From NCBI GenBank assembly GCA_018668695.1, contig JABJBS010000383.1:80753-122735 (forward strand): a DNA stretch of 41,983 nucleotides. The letters run 5' to 3'. Both the position numbers and the translations under genes were made by a program. Shown here piece by piece: positions 27,496-35,725 of this stretch. The stretch is from Deltaproteobacteria bacterium (GTDB taxonomy: Bacteria; Myxococcota; XYA12-FULL-58-9; JABJBS01). Each line of letters opens with the position of its first letter. Positions within the stretch are counted from its first letter, which is position 1. The notes beneath the pieces are model-generated. The model did not search any database, was not told the DNA's origin, and worked only from the letters and a program-made list of their open reading frames with translations.

Positions 27496-29028
27496 TTAAC
27501 CTTGGTTTCGGCTTCGCTCGATGAGGCGCTTAAGCTCTTGGTTTGAGTTTTTGTACTCAACCTTTTTGCCCCAGCGTTCGAGTGCTGCGTTAAGTACTTT
27601 GAGATCGGCTCCGCCTAGGCGGCTCACACTTGCCATGGCGGCCATGCGCACTGCAGAAGATTCGTCTTCTACGGCTTTCATCAGGCTTGCTATGCTCTCT
27701 TTTGAGCCTAACCAACCGAGCTGAAAAGCGGCTCGGCGTCGCACTTTGATATTGGCATCCGCAAGCTTGCCCGTCCAGCAGGTAGCATCTGACTTACATT
27801 CTGTGGCCGCGGCGAGAGCAGGCTTATTGGCTGCAACAATCTTAGCGATTTCTTGAGTTGCTTCTTCTTTAGGTCCTTTAAGACCGTCGAGGCTCGCTGT
27901 TTCTGAGCCGGCTCCCAGCATGGCCACTGCTTCAATAGCAGCTCGGCGCGCCGCCGCATTGCCTGTTTTAGCGGCAGCTAAAAGGCTTGCAACAGATTTT
28001 GTAGCGCCGATGTAGGTCAGTGCTTCGGTGGCTGCAATGCGAAGGTTGGCATCAGTTTCGTTGGCAATTGTTGAAAGGCTCTTAATGCTGGCCTCTGTAC
28101 CAAGGTTTCCAAGTGAGTATGCAATTTCAGCGACCGCACCCGGAACGCTTGCAGAGATTCCGCTCGCCCGATTTTGATACTTTTTGTAATAGGTCTTGAG
28201 TGCTGCAAGCATTTGCTTTTCGGCATCTTGAGCACGCAGCGAGCCGAGTACGAAAGCAGCTTTTCCTTCAATGGCACCCTCAGCAATGTTTACACCGCTT
28301 GGTAACCGAATCGCTTCTACGGCTTTGTTTTTGCGCTCAAGAGTTTCAATCAAAGCGGGAATGGCTGATTTACCAATTTGCAGAAGTGAGTGGCGTGCTT
28401 CGTAGTAAAAAGAAGTTCCAGGCAGTTCCATGTAGAGGCTGTCGATGAGGACTGGGATGCCTTTGTCGTCGCCCAAGTCGCCGAGAGCCATGATGGCTGT
28501 TTTGCGTAAGAACGGCTGCGTTTCGGTTCTGGCAATTTTAATCAGCGTCTCAGTTCCGGTTTTGCTGCCGATTTTACCGATTGCGCGCATGGCAGCTTCA
28601 CGGGTGTTGAGGTCAGGCATGGTGGTAAGACGAATAAGGGCATCGACGCCGCTTTCCGCTTTGAGCTGACCCATGGCCTTTGCGATGTTTAGGTTGGTTC
28701 GGTTCTTGGCACGTGTCTTTTTATCCGAGCCAGTCCCCACGGTGTAGCTAATGCCGCCCTTGAGTGCCGGGATAATGGTTGCGTCGCCAAGTCGGCCCAG
28801 TGCGTATGCTGCTTCTGGGGTCCAAGAACCTTCTTGCTCAAACCATTCTTGAACGCTGGGTAAAGCAGTTTTATCACCGAGCTTACCCAATTGGGTGAGT
28901 GCTTCGGGGCGCTTCTCTTTGTTTTCGAGTTGTGCAATCCAATATGCAGAGGTGGTTGGATCTTCGGGCTGGCTGCAGCTTGCGAGGATAAAGGTTGCGG
29001 CGATTACGGCAAGTAGTTTTCTAGTCAT
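27496..29028 (-). CDS. HEAT-repeat lipoprotein
   Basis: 510 residues. MTRKLLAVIAATFILASC is a lipoprotein signal with C18 lipidated and Ser at +2. Almost the whole mature chain consists of HEAT/PBS-lyase-type helical repeats of 30-40 residues, seen as recurring 'A..ALG.LGD..AIPAL' patterns such as AAYALGRLGDATIIPALKGG, AAMRAIGKIGSKTGTETLIKI and TAIMALGDLGDDKGIPVLIDSL. These form curved scaffolds for protein binding; no enzyme motif is seen. CAAGGAG precedes the ATG and a promoter-like sequence lies upstream. A second HEAT lipoprotein is divergently encoded 122 bases away. Confidence 0.88.
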   Translation of the reverse strand: MTRKLLAVIAATFILASCSQPEDPTTSAYWIAQLENKEKRPEALTQLGKLGDKTALPSVQEWFEQEGSWTPEAAYALGRLGDATIIPALKGGISYTVGTGSDKKTRAKNRTNLNIAKAMGQLKAESGVDALIRLTTMPDLNTREAAMRAIGKIGSKTGTETLIKIARTETQPFLRKTAIMALGDLGDDKGIPVLIDSLYMELPGTSFYYEARHSLLQIGKSAIPALIETLERKNKAVEAIRLPSGVNIAEGAIEGKAAFVLGSLRAQDAEKQMLAALKTYYKKYQNRASGISASVPGAVAEIAYSLGNLGTEASIKSLSTIANETDANLRIAATEALTYIGATKSVASLLAAAKTGNAAARRAAIEAVAMLGAGSETASLDGLKGPKEEATQEIAKIVAANKPALAAATECKSDATCWTGKLADANIKVRRRAAFQLGWLGSKESIASLMKAVEDESSAVRMAAMASVSRLGGADLKVLNAALERWGKKVEYKNSNQELKRLIERSRNQG

Positions 29029-29057
29029 GGCGTGCTCCTTGGCTCATTTGCGAAAGC

Positions 29058-29086
29058 TGCATAACGCGCTCCCATGAAAGGGTCAA
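29058..29086 (-). promoter_or_regulatory. Possible promoter for the minus-strand HEAT-repeat gene
   Basis: On the minus strand TTGACC (29086-29081) and TATGCA (29063-29058) are separated by 17 bases, about 30 bases before the ATG at 29028. The -35 is good and the -10 moderate. Confidence 0.45.
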
Positions 29087-29150
29087 CGCGAGTGGGATCG
29101 GGGCTTTAATTGTGACGCGGGGTTCCATATGTTAGCGGTCTGACAAGGCG

Positions 29151-30215
29151 ATGATGAAAAGATACGACATAAATAGATTCTTGGTTGTGCTTGGACTGAT
29201 TTTGGCAGGATTAACCGGGTGCGATTCTATGGTTTCGAGCGCCATCGATTCCGGGCCAACCTATTGGAGTAATGTGTTAAAGACGGAGCCTTCCTTCAAG
29301 GTTCGGCTGCAAGCTGCGGTTTTACTTGGGCGATCAGGCCATCCAGATGCACTCAAGGCTTTGATTGATTGCGCAAAGACCGACGACGATGACTCGGTCC
29401 GCCGTGCGGCGATCGACGCGTTGGCTCAGCTTAAGCGTCCACGTGCGATTGTCGAGTTGGTTACTTTGGCCGCCAGTGATCCGGTTCCCATGGTTGCAGC
29501 GGGGGCGAACGTGGCCTTGACCTCTTTTGACTTACTGGCCCACCAAGAATTTGTTCTCGCAGCTTTTGATTCAGACGATGTGCGGGTTCGGTCGGCGGTT
29601 TTAAAGCATCTACCTCTGCCATTGAACGACTTGGCACGGGCGGTCATTACAAAAAGCTTCGGTGACTACCCGGAGGTTTATGAGCAGGCTCAAACGTTGC
29701 TGGCCACGATGCCTCGTATCACGCGCATGGAATGGATTTCCGAAGGCCTGCGCTCAGCTAAGGCCCCTATTCGAGCTGGGGCGGTACGTGCCCTTGGCCG
29801 TGATGGTCATCGTGAGAACCTCGCTGTGGTGATTGAAGTTTTTGAACAAGAAGATGAAGATTTGACGGTTAAAGATGCTGCAGCCTACTCGCTTAGAGAG
29901 TTGAAAGAGCATTTGGTTGAAGGTGACTTTATTCGGGATGCAACGGAACACTCTGAGACGCATATGCGCATGCGAGCCATCCGTGTTCTGGAAGCCATTG
30001 GTGGACGAAAAGCGACACGGACTCTCGTGCTCGCGCTTGCGGATGAGAAACCACCCGTTCGTGGCCGTGCAGCGATGGCCCTGGCTAAGCTCAAAGTGAT
30101 AGCGGTTTTACCAAAGCTTGAAGAAATGGTGAGAAAACCATTAAATGAACCCATCAAATTGCATTTAACCCAGGCTGTGCAGGATTTGCGTGCGGCGATG
30201 GCGACCAAGCAATAA
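29151..30215 (+). CDS. HEAT-repeat lipoprotein
   Basis: 354 residues. The N-terminus has a basic head, a hydrophobic core and the lipobox LTGC with C24 lipidated. The +2 residue is Asp, which in E. coli retains lipoproteins in the inner membrane; whether the rule holds here is unknown. The mature part is HEAT-like repeats (VRLQAAVLLGRSGHPDALKAL, VRRAAIDALAQLKRPRAIVEL, IRAGAVRALGRDGHRENLAVV, VRGRAAMALAKLKVIAVLPKL). It is divergent from a longer HEAT lipoprotein, and proC starts 12 bases after its stop. Two consecutive ATG codons (29151, 29154) can start it. A protein-binding scaffold role is inferred. Confidence 0.85.
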   Translation: MMKRYDINRFLVVLGLILAGLTGCDSMVSSAIDSGPTYWSNVLKTEPSFKVRLQAAVLLGRSGHPDALKALIDCAKTDDDDSVRRAAIDALAQLKRPRAIVELVTLAASDPVPMVAAGANVALTSFDLLAHQEFVLAAFDSDDVRVRSAVLKHLPLPLNDLARAVITKSFGDYPEVYEQAQTLLATMPRITRMEWISEGLRSAKAPIRAGAVRALGRDGHRENLAVVIEVFEQEDEDLTVKDAAAYSLRELKEHLVEGDFIRDATEHSETHMRMRAIRVLEAIGGRKATRTLVLALADEKPPVRGRAAMALAKLKVIAVLPKLEEMVRKPLNEPIKLHLTQAVQDLRAAMATKQ

Positions 30216-30227
30216 GGAATGAAGACT

Positions 30228-31058
30228 ATGGGACTTAAGGGTAAGAAAGTGGCGTTTATTGGGGCTGGGAATATGGCGGAAGCCATCATTCGCGGTTTAC
30301 TAAAAGCCGATGTTGTAGCCGCTCCGGACATTCTCGCTACGGGACGACGCCAAGAGCGCATTGATGACCTTCACCGCCTTTATGGTCTTACGGTTACGCT
30401 CGATAACAGTGAGGCTGCAAAGCAGGCGGATGTGGTCGTACTTTGCGTGAAGCCGCAGATTTTGGAGAAGGTCCTCTCCGAGATTGCAGGTTCGATTTCA
30501 CCAGATGCCCTGGTCATCAGTGTCGCTGCGGGAATCACCATGCAACAGATTGGGGCGCACCTTAGTGAGCAAGCCCGTATTTGTCGCTCAATGCCCAACA
30601 TGCCCTCCGTGGTTGGAGCCGGCGCAGCAGCTTTGGCCTGCGGCAAGCACCTTACAGACGAAGACAAGCAGATGGCCCACGAACTCTTTGAGTCCTGCGG
30701 TCTTGCGGTTGAACTGCATGAAGAAAGTTTATTGGACGCGGCAACCGGACTGTCGGGCAGTGGCCCTGCTTATGTGTTCATGATTATTGAAGCGTTGTCA
30801 GATGCAGGCGTAAAGGTGGGGCTCAATCGCCGCCAGGCCCAAAAACTTGCGGCCCAAACCGTACTTGGCAGTGCGCAGCTGGTGATTGAAACCGGAGAGC
30901 ACCCCGGCGTTCTTAAAGATCGGGTGACGAGCCCAGGCGGTACGGCCATCGCGGGTCTCCACACCTTGGAAGAAGGTGGCTTACGCACTACGCTCATCAA
31001 TGCAGTTGTGGCAGCCACTGCCCGCTCTCGTGAGTTGGCAACCATTAAAAAATCCTGA
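30228..31058 (+). CDS. proC: Pyrroline-5-carboxylate reductase
   Basis: About 276 residues from the ATG at 30228, which has AAGGA at 9 bases; an ATG at 30219 touches that site and is less likely. ProC reduces pyrroline-5-carboxylate to proline. VAFIGAGNMAEAIIRGLL is the dinucleotide-binding start, VLCVKPQILEKVL and VISVAAGITMQQIG follow, and the C-terminal signature GLSGSGPAYVFMIIEALSDAGVKVGL and VTSPGGTAIAGLHTLEEGGLR are complete. It lies 12 bases after a HEAT-repeat lipoprotein gene and is followed by a terminator. Confidence 0.97.
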   Translation: MGLKGKKVAFIGAGNMAEAIIRGLLKADVVAAPDILATGRRQERIDDLHRLYGLTVTLDNSEAAKQADVVVLCVKPQILEKVLSEIAGSISPDALVISVAAGITMQQIGAHLSEQARICRSMPNMPSVVGAGAAALACGKHLTDEDKQMAHELFESCGLAVELHEESLLDAATGLSGSGPAYVFMIIEALSDAGVKVGLNRRQAQKLAAQTVLGSAQLVIETGEHPGVLKDRVTSPGGTAIAGLHTLEEGGLRTTLINAVVAATARSRELATIKKS

Positions 31059-31071
31059 TCTTTTTAGTACC

Positions 31072-31095
31072 AAAGCACCACAAGAGTGGTTTTTT
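31072..31095 (+). terminator. Rho-independent terminator after proC
   Basis: ACCAC (31077-31081) pairs with GTGGT (31086-31090) over AAGA, with an A-rich 5' flank that can pair with part of the following T-run (31090-31095). It is a small but standard-looking terminator 14 bases after the proC stop. Confidence 0.6.
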
Positions 31096-31148
31096 GATTG
31101 AATAGGCTGGATTGGCCGGGCGTCTTTCTATGGCAGGAGGACGAGAGC

Positions 31149-31853
31149 ATGAATAAAGCCACCAAAATCCAAGCGAAGCGTCAGGTTCAACTTAAGGTTG
31201 TAGAGGGTGCTAAGAGTGAAGAAAGCACAAGGAAAACAAGGGTGAACGAGACAATCACCGATGTTATGCTCGTGGACCGAGCGGTTGCTGGCGATGGTAT
31301 CGCCTTCAGCGAGTTGGTGAATCGTCACTACGAGAAATCGGTCCGTGTTGCTTTTGGTATGCTCAAAAACCTACAAGACGCAGAAGATGTAGCTCAGGAT
31401 GCCTTTGTTCGAGTTCACCGAAAACTTGAAGGATTTCAGGGACAATCTGCCTTTTCAACCTGGCTTTACCGAATTGTTGTGAATCTGAGCATCGACTTGA
31501 TGCGAAAGAAAAAGCGTCAGCGAAGAGCCGATATTGATGACGAAGCTGCTCGCGATGCGCTGCGAAGTGAGCAGGACTTGTGGCCACGCTTTGAAGAGCA
31601 TGACCCATCGGTTAGTTTAGAGCGCCGAGAGCTTCATAAACAACTCAATCAAGCCTTTAAAGAACTCCCAGAGATTCACCGCGCTGTGTTGGTGCTGCGA
31701 GAAGTTCAGGGTTTAAGTTACGACGAGATCGCGCAGTCTCTCGAGATCAAGAAGGGCACGGTCATGAGCCGTCTTTTCCATGCTCGAAAGGCCATGCAGG
31801 CGCAAATGAAGAGTCAGCCGAAAGCAAAAGTTGAAGGCAGGGTAAACGGATGA
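31149..31853 (+). CDS. ECF-type RNA polymerase sigma factor
   Basis: 234 residues from the ATG at 31149, chosen for its AGGAGG site 9 bases upstream; the frame extends further but without a better start. Sigma region 2 spans about residues 40-115 (FSELVNRHYEKSVRVAFGMLKNLQDAEDVAQDAFVRVHRKL, then FSTWLYRIVVNLSIDLMRK) and region 4 about 155-215 (LPEIHRAVLVLREVQGLSYDEIAQSLEIKKGTVMSRLFHARK). The first 40 residues are a basic extension. The RpoE/SigW-like group is likely. The stop overlaps the next gene, a putative anti-sigma factor, by four bases (ATGA), so regulation by that partner is expected. Confidence 0.93.
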   Translation: MNKATKIQAKRQVQLKVVEGAKSEESTRKTRVNETITDVMLVDRAVAGDGIAFSELVNRHYEKSVRVAFGMLKNLQDAEDVAQDAFVRVHRKLEGFQGQSAFSTWLYRIVVNLSIDLMRKKKRQRRADIDDEAARDALRSEQDLWPRFEEHDPSVSLERRELHKQLNQAFKELPEIHRAVLVLREVQGLSYDEIAQSLEIKKGTVMSRLFHARKAMQAQMKSQPKAKVEGRVNG

Positions 31854-32395
31854 GTGATCGAAAATTTTCAGACGAAATGCTGCACGCTTTTGCAGATGGC
31901 GAAGCTGGTGAAGCAACCGCAGAAATCGAAAAAGAGCTTTTGAACTGCGCTCAAAGTCAGGCGGAAGTCGACTCGGTACGCATTACCGGTGAATATCTCC
32001 GAGAGATCGTGTCTCAAGGTGTGCCGGAAGTAGAGCCGCTTCGTGCGTTGCAATCGATTCGTGAGCGCATTGAGCAAGAGGAAGCTAAATCTGCAAAATC
32101 TCGATGGACGGCATTTTGGGAGGGTATCTTTGAAAGCCCTCGTCAAATGGCTCTTGGATTTGCATGTGCAGCGGCGCTGGGTGCAGTGGTTGCTCCGGCT
32201 GCGTTGTGGTTAATGGGCGCTGGTGGTATCGATAATCATACCACAACCGATGGCCAACCGCAGACAGCTTCGGTGGTGGTAGAGTCAGTGGAGATTGAGG
32301 GCAATGCGAAGACAGTTGTTTTCCAGCCTCAAGGATCAGACACGGCAGTTATTTGGATAGATGCGGGTGAGGAAGTTTATGAGGAAGAATTTTAG
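31850..32395 (+). CDS. Putative membrane-bound anti-sigma factor
   Basis: 181 residues. The N-terminus MLHAFADGEAGEATAEIEKELLNCAQSQAEVD follows the anti-sigma (zf-HC2-like) pattern 'LHAYVDGEL...HL..C..C', but the second Cys is absent and one zinc ligand is missing, so zinc binding is doubtful. One membrane helix lies at about residues 100-125 (MALGFACAAALGAVVAPAALWLMGAGG), leaving a short periplasmic tail rich in Val, Glu and Asp. ATGA overlap with the sigma gene supports the role. It overlaps the start of the next gene by 17 bases. Confidence 0.8.
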   Translation: MSDRKFSDEMLHAFADGEAGEATAEIEKELLNCAQSQAEVDSVRITGEYLREIVSQGVPEVEPLRALQSIRERIEQEEAKSAKSRWTAFWEGIFESPRQMALGFACAAALGAVVAPAALWLMGAGGIDNHTTTDGQPQTASVVVESVEIEGNAKTVVFQPQGSDTAVIWIDAGEEVYEEEF

Positions 32396-32831
32396 AATAG
32401 CACGTTGGTGGCCAATTCTTCTCTTCTTGGGTGCAAGTCATATTGCATTCGCAAATTCAGACAATCGAATCACGTTGGATATACAGGTTATTCATGCGAG
32501 CCATGTTGGTAAGCAAGTCGATGCACCGATCCAAAAGCTTGTGCAAAGTTTTACGAACTTAGATTTTACTTCTTACTCTTTGAAAGATGAGATGAAAATC
32601 GATGTGCAGCTGGGCGCTTCCACGCGGGTACAATTGCCCAATAAAATGTGGATGCAAGTTCAGGCTCAGCCCAGTAAGCAAGCAGGCATGGTGCAGCTTG
32701 AGATTTCTTCGGATAAACCGAAGTTTAAGTCCAAGGTGAATATCCGTCCGGGTGCAACAATTGCAGTGGGTGGACCGCCATTTGATAATGGGTCGCTGAT
32801 TTTCGCAATCACCCGTCGCAAGTCGAAATAA
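32379..32831 (+). CDS. Small secreted protein of unknown function
   Basis: About 150 residues from the ATG at 32379, which has GAGGAAG upstream; an ATG at 32361 lacks signal-peptide structure. MRKNFRIARWWPILLFLGASHIAFAN is a Sec signal peptide. The mature part of about 125 residues is mostly beta-strand in character (RITLDIQVIHASHVG, KIDVQLGASTRVQLP, VQLEISSDKPKFKSKVNIR). No family is recognised. It overlaps the anti-sigma gene, so the sigma, anti-sigma and this periplasmic protein are made together; a sensory or effector role in that response is an inference. Confidence 0.7.
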   Translation: MRKNFRIARWWPILLFLGASHIAFANSDNRITLDIQVIHASHVGKQVDAPIQKLVQSFTNLDFTSYSLKDEMKIDVQLGASTRVQLPNKMWMQVQAQPSKQAGMVQLEISSDKPKFKSKVNIRPGATIAVGGPPFDNGSLIFAITRRKSK

Positions 32832-32837
32832 AAATCT

Positions 32838-34616
32838 CTAGGCTTCAGCCGGCAGTTTGCCTTGGCTGTAATCAAGCCAGTTTTCTTCAGTATCCAAAAC
32901 ATTGGTTCGCCAGAGCTTCTGGGAAATCGTTCCAATCAGATCGGCCAATCCCTCGCGGGTGATGGCGGATGTCCCTACAGCTTTGTCTTTTTGGCACAAG
33001 CCTCGCTTGGTGATGCTATCGACCAAGTCACACTTATTGTAGATCAAGATTTCTGGAATCTCCGCGAGGTGAAGCTCTTCTAGCAAGGCGCGAACAGCCT
33101 CAATTTTCTCGTCGCGCATGGGATCGGAAATATCGACGACGTGCAAAAGCACATCGGCACCTTCGAGCTCCTCTAGAGTTGCCCGGAATGCGCGAATCAG
33201 GTCTGGCGGAAGATCTCGAATAAAGCCAACCGTATCCGTGATGATGGCTTCGCGTTCCATTGGAAACCGGAGCCTACGGCTCGTCGGATCGAGCGTTGCA
33301 AAGAGTTGATCGGCAACCAGGACTTCGCTCGAAGTTAAGACGTTCAGAAGTGTGGATTTGCCCGCGTTGGTATAGCCGACCACAGACACAATCGGAGCAC
33401 CGCTGTTTTGGCGTTTACGGCGACGCAAGTGCCTTTGTTTGGAGAGCGCTCCAATTTCGTTTTCAAGCTTGGTGATGCGATCACGGGCACGGCGCCGGTT
33501 GATCTCGAGTTTGGTTTCACCCGGTCCGCGGCCACCGATTCCACCCGTAAGCCTTGAAAGCCCTGCATCGAGATCTGTAAGCCTTGGCAAGTTGTATTTC
33601 AGCTGAGCCAATTCAACTTGGAGCTTACCGTCTCGGCTTTGAGCATGCTGAGCGAAGATGTCGAGGATGAGTTGGGTTCGGTCGATGACTTTTAGATCGC
33701 TGAACGCTGCAACGGCTCTGGCCTGGGTCGGGTTGAGGTTGTGGTCAAAGATGATGAGCTCGATATCAAGGTCGAGGCACTCAAGGACAACCTCTTCAAG
33801 TTTCCCCCGGCCAACCACGAGTTTCGGGTCTGGTTTGGGCCTTATCTGGATGATCACATCTTCGATATGAACACCTGCCGTGGTGGCAAGCTCTTGCATT
33901 TCTTCGAGCCGCCATTGAGCGGTTTGTTTACGGTCGTAAACTCCCACAAGAACCGCGCGGGTTTGCCCGCCGTCGGCTTTTCTAGCCTTGGTCTGGCGAC
34001 CCAGCTCTCGTTCAATTTCCTCAACGAGTTCTTTGAAGTCGACTTCTACCTCATAAATCGAGCGATAATCCTCTGAGGTGACATGATCGATGGTCCGCTT
34101 GGCTTTGTGAGCGTTGGGATTGATATGTGCCGTGGTGAGCTTACCGGGCTGGCCATCGTCCCGAGTTTCTAATGCAACGACGAGATCCAGCCGCAATTTC
34201 GTGAGGTCGGCAAAATCGTCTCGATGAAGACCATCTTTCCCGAACACCGTGTGAATATGGCGAAGGCCTCGTAGATTACTCTGACCCGCTCTCGTACGAC
34301 CAATGTCTGGTAGATAAATTCTGTGGGCATCTCCCACAAAAACATCTTCAATTTGCCCGCGGCGATTGACGAGAACTCCAACCTGGCGACCAATTTCTCT
34401 ACTGATTCCAGCTAGATGGCGAGCAAGCTCGGGGCTGATGATCCGGTCGGGGGCAACTCGGCGTTGATAGGTGCGCTCAAGAAGGCGCTTTTGGCTGGGT
34501 TTTAGACCGGCTGTATTGCCTGTAACGTGTCGAATCGAGATAACCTCCAGCAATGGCTTGGTATTCGGCCAAGTGGGCCCTATTACTACGGTAAATAACC
34601 ATTGGGCAAGCGACAA
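32838..34616 (-). CDS. hflX: GTPase HflX with extended N-terminus
   Basis: Up to 592 residues from a TTG at 34616; about 430 is usual. HflX binds the 50S subunit and can split stalled ribosomes. An extra N-terminal domain (to about residue 200, HVTGNTAGLKPSQKRLLERTYQRRV) precedes the HflX domain (VVGRGKLEEVVLECLDLDIELIIFDHNLNPTQARAV and LTGGIGGRGPGETKLEINRRRARDRI). The G domain has G1 GYTNAGKST, G3 DTVGFIRDLPP and G4 NKCD. The long form is known in several phyla. The real start is unclear: TTG at 34616 has no ribosome site, while GGAGG sits eight bases before an ATT codon at 34535, where family homology begins. Both options are kept open. Confidence 0.92.
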   Translation of the reverse strand: MSLAQWLFTVVIGPTWPNTKPLLEVISIRHVTGNTAGLKPSQKRLLERTYQRRVAPDRIISPELARHLAGISREIGRQVGVLVNRRGQIEDVFVGDAHRIYLPDIGRTRAGQSNLRGLRHIHTVFGKDGLHRDDFADLTKLRLDLVVALETRDDGQPGKLTTAHINPNAHKAKRTIDHVTSEDYRSIYEVEVDFKELVEEIERELGRQTKARKADGGQTRAVLVGVYDRKQTAQWRLEEMQELATTAGVHIEDVIIQIRPKPDPKLVVGRGKLEEVVLECLDLDIELIIFDHNLNPTQARAVAAFSDLKVIDRTQLILDIFAQHAQSRDGKLQVELAQLKYNLPRLTDLDAGLSRLTGGIGGRGPGETKLEINRRRARDRITKLENEIGALSKQRHLRRRKRQNSGAPIVSVVGYTNAGKSTLLNVLTSSEVLVADQLFATLDPTSRRLRFPMEREAIITDTVGFIRDLPPDLIRAFRATLEELEGADVLLHVVDISDPMRDEKIEAVRALLEELHLAEIPEILIYNKCDLVDSITKRGLCQKDKAVGTSAITREGLADLIGTISQKLWRTNVLDTEENWLDYSQGKLPAEA

Positions 34617-34759
34617 GGAGTCATTGCGCTCTGGTGCATACCTGCTTAGTTTAATGATCCTATCAGAACCAACGCATTCAAGTTAGGTACTTTAAAATCT
34701 ACTTGGGAGTGCTTTTTGTGCTTTGACGTCCAGCGTCTATGGCTGTACAGGAATGAGTT

Positions 34760-35695
34760 ATGTCAAAGACAATCGCATTTGTAATGGACCCAATGGAGGG
34801 CCTGCATATTGAAGCAGACACCTCTTTTGCCTTCATGTTGGCCGCTTCACACCGAGACGCACGAGTTTTCCACGTACTGCCTGGGGATATTATGCTTCGG
34901 GCCGGGAAGGTTTGGTTAAGAGGTCGCTACGTTCAAGTACGTGACAAAGTGGGTGACCATTTTAGCGTGATTGAAGAATCTTTGATTTGTGCAAATGATT
35001 GCACGGCGATTTTCATCCGAACCGATCCACCTTTTGACGAAGATTACCTCACCTGCACCTGGCTTTTGTCATTTGCTGAGCGACAAGGCGTTCGCGTCCT
35101 GAACTCTCCGGCCGGTATTCGTTCAGCCAACGAAAAGCTCTACGCGCTTGAGTTCCCAGAGTTGTGCCCCGAGACGATTGTTACAAATTGCCAGAAGGAA
35201 GCTTTGAACTTTATCGAGTCACTGGGCGGCACTGCCATTGCAAAACCACTTGATGGTCATGGCGGCTTTGGAGTTGTTCGCGTTTCAACCGAAGATTCCA
35301 ATACCCGAGCCATTTTCGACCTACTGACTCGCGAAGAAAAAGTTCCAATTTTACTTCAAGCTTTTCTTCCAGAAGCAGCTCTTGGCGATAAGCGAGTGAT
35401 TCTCGTCGACGGTAAGATCAGAGGCGGCATCGTTCGAGTCCCGACGGGCGGCGACCACAGAGGCAATGTGCATGTGGGTGGACGCGTCGAAGCTTGCGAC
35501 ATAACAGACGCTGACCGGCGTATTGAGGCGGCCATTGGTGACCGGCTTCGAGAAGATGGTCTTTCGTTTGTGGGCATCGATGTCATCGGTGACAAGCTGA
35601 TTGAAGTGAACGTTACCAGCCCGACATTACTAAGAGAGATCCACCGTTTGGGTGGCCCCGACATTGCCGCGGAAGTAATTCAGTCACTTTTTTGA
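34760..35695 (+). CDS. gshB: Glutathione synthetase
   Basis: 311 residues. GshB joins gamma-glutamylcysteine and glycine using ATP. The start KTIAFVMDPMEGLHIEADTSFAFMLAA, FIRTDPPFDEDYLTCTWLLSF, NSPAGIRSANEKLYALEFPE and AKPLDGHGGFGVVRV are the prokaryotic GshB blocks. The ATP-grasp C-terminus has KRVILVDGKIRGGIVRVP and IEVNVTSPT. Length is normal. AGGA lies 7 bases upstream of the ATG. The partner gshA is not in the window. A sulfatase-fold gene follows after 30 bases on the same strand. Confidence 0.95.
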   Translation: MSKTIAFVMDPMEGLHIEADTSFAFMLAASHRDARVFHVLPGDIMLRAGKVWLRGRYVQVRDKVGDHFSVIEESLICANDCTAIFIRTDPPFDEDYLTCTWLLSFAERQGVRVLNSPAGIRSANEKLYALEFPELCPETIVTNCQKEALNFIESLGGTAIAKPLDGHGGFGVVRVSTEDSNTRAIFDLLTREEKVPILLQAFLPEAALGDKRVILVDGKIRGGIVRVPTGGDHRGNVHVGGRVEACDITDADRRIEAAIGDRLREDGLSFVGIDVIGDKLIEVNVTSPTLLREIHRLGGPDIAAEVIQSLF

Positions 35696-35725
35696 CAGAT
35701 CCGATCCCGCTGGTACCGTAGGCCT

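Noticed and set aside
34723-34751. TTGACG and TACAGG spaced 17 before gshB.
   Set aside because: Transcription would start about two bases before the ATG, excluding the good AGGA ribosome site from the message; a promoter further upstream is more likely.
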